Of a stretch of 45,259 nucleotides of DNA, positions 40,538 through 45,259 are shown one piece after another. The notes below the pieces were generated by a model. The model did not search any database. It saw only the letters and a list, made by a program, of their open reading frames with translations, and was not told where the DNA came from. Origin of the DNA: an uncultured Porphyromonadaceae bacterium (lineage in GTDB: Bacteria > Bacteroidota > Bacteroidia > Bacteroidales > Muribaculaceae); assembly GCA_947177635.1 (NCBI GenBank), contig CAMWVQ010000017.1:1-45259 (forward strand), written 5' to 3'. Within the stretch, counting starts at the first letter, position 1, and every line of letters starts with the position of its first letter. The position numbers and the translations under genes were made by a program.

Positions 40538-41890
40538 TTATAGTTTGGGCCCACGGCGTTTTTTCTTCCTGCGCCGCTGCATCTCGCGGTAGAAAGCTTC
40601 CTCTTGCGGGTCGAATCCGGGTCCGGTCTGGAACAGGTCAAGACCGGGTAGTGTCGGCGCGTCATCATAAGCGGAGGAATTGTTCTGCCGTGTCTGGGAT
40701 TGAGGCTGACTGAACGGCTGGCTGTGTGAGGTGGCCGAACCGCCGCCTGTCGTGCTTTGCCCGCTGTCTGCGGTACCAGTCTGTGTGTTGCCGGATTGAC
40801 GGTTGTCCTGCTGTGGCTGCTCCTGCTGAACATCAGGTGCAACGGGCATAACCGAAGGCTTTTCTCCGACGGTGAACCACTTTTCAAGTGAGTTGGCGGA
40901 GAACTCTTTGCCCAGACGCGAACCGTTGAGAACCGTCCCTGTATTGTGGTCTATGAATGTCGCGCCGTATATGCGCCCGGTATCGGTATGGCGAAGAATA
41001 AGGTCGATGTTTCGCTCTTTGAGATTGGCGATGAAATCGTCCTTGCCGGAAGATTGCGCCAAAGCCTCCGATACAATTTGCTTGGTCGGACGGATGTCGA
41101 TTTTGTCTTTCGCCCTCTCCATTCTTCCGTCTATCGCCGTGTGGCTGGCAAACTTACCGAGGCGAGACGCCTTGAACGGCGATGCGATAGTCTTGCCGTT
41201 GTCGTCAGTGGCGAAATATACCAGACCGTGATATTCCCTGCCGTTGACCCTGCCGTCAGTCTGCTCACACCTGATATTATACAGACCGAGTATGGCGTTA
41301 TACTCGCCGATGGTCTGGAACTTGTAGCGCATACCGACCATCTTGACCGTGTTGGCAACCTGTCGCTTGATGTCGCCTGACGGATCAATCTTCTTTATGG
41401 GCATATCTGGAGTGATTTTCTGACGCTCGGCGGTATGCAGCCCGTATTTCCTCTCCAGCTCCCGTGTTATCTCCTTGCTGCGGTAGAAATTGTTTTTGTC
41501 GGAGATACAGGAGCCGTCGGGACGTACCCGGAGTGCCACGATATGTATGTGGTGGCGGTCGATGTCCTCGTGTTTCACTATTATGTACGGCATCTCGGCA
41601 AACCCCATCTTTTCCATATACTCGTGGGCGAGTTGCGTGTACTGCATCTCGCTCAGACGGTCGTCGGGATGGGGGTTGAGGGAAATGTGCATCATAGTTT
41701 TCTCGGCTCTGGTATGCTGTGGCATCCACCGTTTGAAATCCTCGAAAGCCCGGTGTATGTCTATGTTGCCGGAACCGTCATTATAGATTTTGTTGGTGTC
41801 GAGGACACGGCCCTTCTCCTTGTTTATCTTCTCGGCATTATAGGACAAAGCCCCGTAAATGGACTTTCCTAAAGAGATTTTTGCAACCAT
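40538..41890 (-). CDS. mobB: Relaxase / mobilisation nuclease MobB
   Basis: A 450-residue relaxase that nicks oriT and leads the transferred strand. The N-terminus MVAKISLGKSIYGALSYNAE is typical of Bacteroides relaxases and Tyr17 (SYNAE) is a candidate nicking residue. The metal-binding motif HEDIDRHHIHIVA (residues 107-119) supplies the His cluster. The C-terminal 100 residues are low complexity (Gln/Ser/Thr/Pro) and end RRRKKKRRGPKL, a basic tail. It overlaps mobA by 22 nt in another frame, which implies coupling. Confidence 0.92.
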   Translation of the reverse strand: MVAKISLGKSIYGALSYNAEKINKEKGRVLDTNKIYNDGSGNIDIHRAFEDFKRWMPQHTRAEKTMMHISLNPHPDDRLSEMQYTQLAHEYMEKMGFAEMPYIIVKHEDIDRHHIHIVALRVRPDGSCISDKNNFYRSKEITRELERKYGLHTAERQKITPDMPIKKIDPSGDIKRQVANTVKMVGMRYKFQTIGEYNAILGLYNIRCEQTDGRVNGREYHGLVYFATDDNGKTIASPFKASRLGKFASHTAIDGRMERAKDKIDIRPTKQIVSEALAQSSGKDDFIANLKERNIDLILRHTDTGRIYGATFIDHNTGTVLNGSRLGKEFSANSLEKWFTVGEKPSVMPVAPDVQQEQPQQDNRQSGNTQTGTADSGQSTTGGGSATSHSQPFSQPQSQTRQNNSSAYDDAPTLPGLDLFQTGPGFDPQEEAFYREMQRRRKKKRRGPKL

Positions 41891-42294
41891 CGGGCATCGA
41901 ACTCTTTGGCGAGTGCGACAATCTCGCGGTTTGTTTTCACCAAGTCAATGGTAACCTGTTCCAATCGGTAGAGTGCGCTCATAGCTTGTTTTTCGGTGAA
42001 GTTCTCCCGTAATGTCCTTACAAGAGTGTCGTAATCCACCACCAATGTGCGGTAGTGGGAATTGAGAGAGGATAGTTTGTCAATGAAAATCCGTGTATTT
42101 TCATCGACCACAAAAACCTTGAAAGGCTTTCCGAGTAGAACACTTTTTATGAAAGCCGCCTTGTTGACGGCTCCCGATTTCTCGAACAGGGACAGAAATA
42201 CCGTGTTCTCCGCCGCATCGAATCTCACGACGTAGCGATAGACAGACGGATTTATTTTGTGAGGCCGTCCGCCCTGATTAAAGTTCTGTTTCAT
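41869..42294 (-). CDS. mobA: Mobilisation accessory protein MobA
   Basis: A 141-residue protein. The start MKQNFNQGGRPHKINPSVYR matches Bacteroides MobA proteins, relaxosome components that bind oriT and assist the relaxase. The middle (VYRYVVRFDAAENTVFLSLF, then EKSGAVNKAAFIKSVLLGKP) looks like a ribbon-helix-helix-type plant for DNA binding, and the C-terminus is helical. The ATG at 42294 is chosen by this alignment; an upstream in-frame ATG at 42447 would extend into the hairpin-rich intergenic region. First gene of the mob operon. Confidence 0.82.
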   Translation of the reverse strand: MKQNFNQGGRPHKINPSVYRYVVRFDAAENTVFLSLFEKSGAVNKAAFIKSVLLGKPFKVFVVDENTRIFIDKLSSLNSHYRTLVVDYDTLVRTLRENFTEKQAMSALYRLEQVTIDLVKTNREIVALAKEFDARWLQKSL

Positions 42295-42380
42295 TTTTGG
42301 ATAAAATTTAGTGGGTGATGTGAGATTGCCAACCGCAGGTTTCATCGGGGTATTTCGACTTTGGAGAAATACCGGCTCCA

Positions 42381-42456
42381 TGCAATGGCAAGGGTTTCGA
42401 GGCACAATCTTGGTTACAAGTGCCTCGGAACATACCTTGCCATGCACGTTTGTGCA
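42381..42456. other. Candidate oriT hairpin region
   Basis: A long imperfect hairpin lies 87 nt upstream of the mobA start. TGCAATGGCAAGG (42381-42393) pairs with CCTTGCCATGCA (42435-42446) with one bulged base, enclosing GAGGCAC/GTGCCTC (42399-42405 with 42420-42426). A small TGCAC-GTTT-GTGCA hairpin abuts at 42443-42456. Inverted repeats next to mob genes are typical of oriT, but the nick site cannot be identified. Confidence 0.45.
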
Positions 42457-42536
42457 TCCAAACTGATAATGAGAATATTGTAATCGGAACCCGCTTTGAA
42501 TGTTGTACGAAAGTTGTACGCAATAGTGGGCGATTC

Positions 42537-42568
42537 ATAATATCGGTGCCGATTCATACCGATATTAT
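42537..42568. repeat. 11-bp inverted repeat with overlapping direct repeat
   Basis: ATAATATCGGT (42537-42547) is the reverse complement of ACCGATATTAT (42558-42568). CGATTCATA is directly repeated at 42531-42539 and 42550-42558 across it. It lies in the intergenic region between the mob and tra operons and could be a relaxosome or repressor site. Confidence 0.6.
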
Positions 42569-42885
42569 AATGGTGCGCAGTCCTTGAAACGGCGGTCAAT
42601 GAGAGAACAACCGCGTGTGTCGGCTCCCGCAGATATAACAATCGGGTACGGTCGTTGAGTTTTCAATGAGAAAAAAGTGGGGAAATGTTGGGCAACTTTG
42701 CAGAAAGGTCGGGAAGTGCCTGACAATCAGAAATCTTTTCAGACACAGCCATCGTTCTACTTGCACAGAGGCTCAAATGCCGGAGGCGACAACGCCGAGA
42801 CATTCGGGCGTTCAGACAAATGACCGTTCAAAGGTTCTATCAAATGTTTGTAGGTGTGTACGAACCTTTGTTTGCTTGTTTGTTT

Positions 42886-43045
42886 GAGCAATCAATCAAA
42901 TGTTTGTTTGAATATCCGTTCTAACGCTCATTTGAACAATCAATCGAACAATCAATCAAATGTCCGTTTGAGCATATGTTCTAACGCTTGTTTGAGCAAT
43001 CAATCAAACAATCAATAAAATGTTCATTTGAGCATACGTTCTAAC
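42886..43045 (+). repeat. Three degenerate direct repeats of about 50-60 bp upstream of traA
   Basis: Units beginning at 42886, 42934 and 42994 share a GA(G/A)CAATCAATC start, an AATG(T/C)(T/C)(C/T)(G/A)TTTGA middle and a GTTCTAAC end. Unit lengths are about 48, 60 and 52. Related TTTGTTTG and CAATCAATCAAA pieces also occur from 42838 on. They are uninterrupted and too alike throughout to be CRISPR. The remainder of the 42295-43182 gap holds the oriT-like hairpins and no gene. Confidence 0.75.
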
Positions 43046-43182
43046 AAACATTCTAATGCCCCGTCTGTAAACAAGCCGATTCACTGAAACGGGGCAGCCT
43101 GACCCGGACATGGTTATCAAGCCGGGCAGAAAATGGTGGCGACACCATATCAATTCAATTCCCAATTTAATCCCATCCAATT

Positions 43183-43941
43183 ATGAGCGACACAATCTAT
43201 GTCGCCTTCGCTACCCAAAAGGGTGGCGCGGGCAAGTCCACCCTGACCGCTCTTGTGGCGAGTTATCTCCGCTACGTCGAAGGGGTGGAAGTCGCGGTCA
43301 TAGACTGCGACAACACACAGCACTCGATGAATGTCTATCGGGAACATGACCTGCTGGTGACCAACGAGAATCCCCGTCTCAAGCGCATCATGCACAAGTT
43401 CTACCTTACCCACAAAATCAAGCCATATCAAATTCTTATGACCTCGCCGGGCGACGCGGTGAAAGTGGCAGAGGATTTTGTAAAGGCGGGGAACAATCCA
43501 AAAGTGATATTCTTCGACATCACGGGAACCATAAACAACCGTGATATTGTAAACCTCATCGCCAAGATGCACTACATCTTCGTGCCGATAACGACCGAGA
43601 CCGGGGAAATGGCAAGTTCAATATCATTCGCCAACAATGTCTATAACCGGATGATCACAACCGGCCAGTCAAGCATCCGGGAGATGCGCCTTGTCTGGAA
43701 CAAGGTCAACTCACGCGACAAGCCCCGCCTGTGCGAGATAATTGACAACTATATGGAGAAACTCGGACTAAGCTCCCTTGACACCGTTCTTGTAAAAAGC
43801 AACAAGTTTGAGAAGGACGGTACGGAGACAGGCAACGGGGCGATATTCCGCTCCACGATGCTCCCTCCCGACAAGCGTCTTATGAAAGGTTCCAACCTTG
43901 AAGAGCTGGTGAAGGAAATCCGTGCCATAATTAAGGTTTAG
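43183..43941 (+). CDS. traA: ParA-family ATPase, conjugative transfer protein TraA
   Basis: A 252-residue MinD/ParA-type ATPase. The deviant Walker A KGGAGKST is at residues 13-20, preceded by FATQ; Walker A' is in VAVIDCDNTQHSM and Walker B in VIFFDITGT. It is the first gene of the tra operon in Bacteroides conjugative elements, where the ParA-like TraA is thought to act in element maintenance or placement of the transfer machinery; that role is inferred. The next gene follows after 4 nt. Upstream is the repeat-rich region. Confidence 0.88.
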   Translation: MSDTIYVAFATQKGGAGKSTLTALVASYLRYVEGVEVAVIDCDNTQHSMNVYREHDLLVTNENPRLKRIMHKFYLTHKIKPYQILMTSPGDAVKVAEDFVKAGNNPKVIFFDITGTINNRDIVNLIAKMHYIFVPITTETGEMASSISFANNVYNRMITTGQSSIREMRLVWNKVNSRDKPRLCEIIDNYMEKLGLSSLDTVLVKSNKFEKDGTETGNGAIFRSTMLPPDKRLMKGSNLEELVKEIRAIIKV

Positions 43942-43945
43942 GCGT

Positions 43946-44392
43946 ATGGCAAAGAAAAAGGACGATGGTTTTGACGCCGACGGCTTCATCGAATCTGTAA
44001 GGGCTTCGTCCGTGCCGACATATCACACCGCTGCGGACAGTCAGGCTCCAAATGCACCTCCTATAAAGGAGGACATAAGCACAAGTCCCGAAACGTATGA
44101 TGATTACGATTCAAAACGGGAGGCAAGATATTCTGAACTCAACATGACCGCCGATGAGATTGACTTCATCAAGAAATTCATCGCCGACGGCAGATTCCGC
44201 AGGGTATCGCGCAACGGCAGGCAGGTTTTCATCAGGGAGCGGCACCTCTCCATGATTCTCGGCATACTCGGTATGCTGGACGAGGAAGCCAATATCTCTA
44301 CCTATATAGATAAGGTGCTTACAGAACATTTCAGGAAATATTATCTTATCATTCAGGGCATATCCAAGAAATGCCCCTCAAAAATCCTATAA
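43946..44392 (+). CDS. DUF3408 family conjugative transfer protein
   Basis: A 148-residue cytosolic protein. The N-terminal 75 residues are disordered and polar. The C-terminal part (about 75-140: DEIDFIKKFIADGRFRRVSR, then VFIRERHLSMILGILGMLDE and NISTYIDKVLTEHFRKYY) is the DUF3408 domain, a ribbon-helix-helix-like fold common in the TraB/TraC position of Bacteroides tra operons. DNA-binding is likely but unproven. It sits 4 nt after traA and 3 nt before a second, shorter DUF3408 gene. Confidence 0.78.
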   Translation: MAKKKDDGFDADGFIESVRASSVPTYHTAADSQAPNAPPIKEDISTSPETYDDYDSKREARYSELNMTADEIDFIKKFIADGRFRRVSRNGRQVFIRERHLSMILGILGMLDEEANISTYIDKVLTEHFRKYYLIIQGISKKCPSKIL

Positions 44393-44395
44393 CAA

Positions 44396-44710
44396 ATGGT
44401 ACATACAAAATTCTGTGACCTCCGTACCTGCAACAAGATGAAGGGTGCGGAACCGACCATAACCCCGGACAACAAGAAAGTCAGGGCATATTCGGACAAC
44501 TATCTGGCTCCGTCGAATGTCGGGGCGCGCAAGGGGATATTCGTTCCCCGTGAGCTGGTAAACAAACTCTCCAAACTGGTATCCCTTTACGATGTCGAGG
44601 GTCTGACAATCGGTGCCTATGTTACCAACATCCTTGTCAGACACCTTGTGGAAAACCGGGATGTAATCAACGAACTGTCCTCGCTGGGCGAGAAAACCGT
44701 GGAGCTATGA
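44396..44710 (+). CDS. Second, shorter DUF3408 family protein
   Basis: A 104-residue protein with a DUF3408-like C-terminal half: GIFVPRELVNKLSKLVSLYD, then LTIGAYVTNILVRHLVENRD. The strand followed by two helices again suggests a ribbon-helix-helix fold. It is probably a paralogue of its neighbour and corresponds by position to TraC. Its TGA overlaps the next ATG (ATGA at 44707-44710), so the two are translationally coupled. Confidence 0.75.
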   Translation: MVHTKFCDLRTCNKMKGAEPTITPDNKKVRAYSDNYLAPSNVGARKGIFVPRELVNKLSKLVSLYDVEGLTIGAYVTNILVRHLVENRDVINELSSLGEKTVEL

Positions 44711-45259
44711 CAGGCACATCACTTTTTCTGCTCGGTGTGGTGGCTCTCTCAAACATCGGCTTTCTGGCTTACCTACTGCTTGACCGCAACAGGAAGATGC
44801 GGCCTCCGGCTGACAAACCGCCTGAAAAAGCTCCCGCAGAGGAACCGCCCCCTCCTGCGCCTGATACACTGGCACCACGGTCGCTGGTCGGCAAAAGCAA
44901 GTTCAATATAGACGATGAGCTTGAATCGCGCATAGACCGTCTGGTTGACAACGCTTTTGACCGCAACATACGCCGTATAAAACTGACAATGCTGGGCGAT
45001 GTGCATCTGAACGATGTTGAGTTTGGCGATGAAAGCTCGGCAACGACTACCGCCCCAACCGGGAATGAGATTCAGAATGACAATACTCCGATGCCGGAAC
45101 AGTCCGTGAAAAATGCACGCATGACACCGGAACAGGAAATATCGGCGTTTGAAGATGTCCGCATCGAGGATGTGGAGCCGGATACCGTTTCGGCTCCGTC
45201 AGCCACAGGGGCGACGATGGAGGATATTGAGGAATCCATCAGTACCGCCGTCAATCCCG
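44707..45259 (+). CDS. TraD-like conjugative transfer protein, truncated by the window edge
   Basis: The first 184 residues are visible with no stop before the window ends. There is an N-terminal membrane helix (MTGTSLFLLGVVALSNIGFL, then AYLLL), a Pro-rich stretch, and an acidic segment with LVGKSKFNIDDELESRIDRL and RRIKLTMLGDVHLNDVEF. By position and layout it corresponds to the TraD proteins of Bacteroides elements, small membrane-anchored components of unknown function ahead of traE-traG. Start ATG 44707 overlaps the previous stop. Confidence 0.6.
   Translation, partial: MTGTSLFLLGVVALSNIGFLAYLLLDRNRKMRPPADKPPEKAPAEEPPPPAPDTLAPRSLVGKSKFNIDDELESRIDRLVDNAFDRNIRRIKLTMLGDVHLNDVEFGDESSATTTAPTGNEIQNDNTPMPEQSVKNARMTPEQEISAFEDVRIEDVEPDTVSAPSATGATMEDIEESISTAVNP

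Noticed and set aside
42886-43045. CRISPR array
   Set aside because: The repeats are degenerate throughout, there are no constant-length unique spacers and no cas genes nearby.

Overview
The window looks like a Bacteroidales chromosome, most likely a Muribaculaceae-type gut bacterium (inference). The evidence is TAnnTTTG(C) promoter boxes, little sign of Shine-Dalgarno sequences, and families typical of the order: DUF1846, DUF6175, secreted CotH proteins and a T9SS-like tail. From about 26 kb on there is a Bacteroides-type conjugative element with RteC, MobA/B/C and TraA-D-like genes. No rRNA, tRNA, CRISPR array, intact transposase or integrase was seen.

Region 1 (1-20.5 kb) is GC-rich chromosomal backbone. 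It holds a His-rich G3E GTPase divergent from purN, a DUF1846 protein, a 1266-residue secreted double-CotH protein and a locus with an HTH-like protein convergent with a membrane Ser/Thr kinase. After a small XRE-like regulator comes a four-gene envelope cluster (DUF6175 protein, two exported proteins, a multi-pass membrane protein), then an AspT/YidE-type transporter, a small beta-barrel protein and two small hypothetical proteins. Two copies of a roughly 190-nt structured, probably transcribed element lie here, at 7866-8052 and 19108-19300.

Region 2 (20.5-26.6 kb) is AT-rich and looks acquired. A two-gene operon on the minus strand encodes a 595-residue protein with an HNH/ENDO VII-like nuclease core plus hydrophobic segments, and a 322-residue coiled-coil protein with a C-terminal membrane anchor. 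Related non-coding direct-repeat blocks flank it on both sides. An ORF6N/PLD-like protein and an excisionase-like HTH protein follow. The operon is the best candidate for an undescribed system, possibly defence or inter-element conflict (inference).

Region 3 (26.6-45.3 kb, continuing past the right edge) is the conjugative element. Its first block has a 38-residue micro-ORF coupled to an HTH protein, a DUF4099/DUF3945 protein, a degenerate topoisomerase III-like protein, a DUF1896 protein and a 2027-residue N6-methylase/MutS-domain-I/SNF2-helicase fusion. A predicted structured RNA, a TetR regulator and RteC follow. The mobilisation set mobA-mobB-mobC (minus strand) then diverges from the transfer operon traA-DUF3408-DUF3408-traD-like (plus strand) across a repeat-rich gap that is the likely oriT region.

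RNA-level control is a recurring theme. Three promoter-to-terminator leaders (10037-10130, 29964-30061, 36702-36927) each sit just upstream of a gene, and several promoter boxes lie so close to the start codon that the messages may be leaderless.
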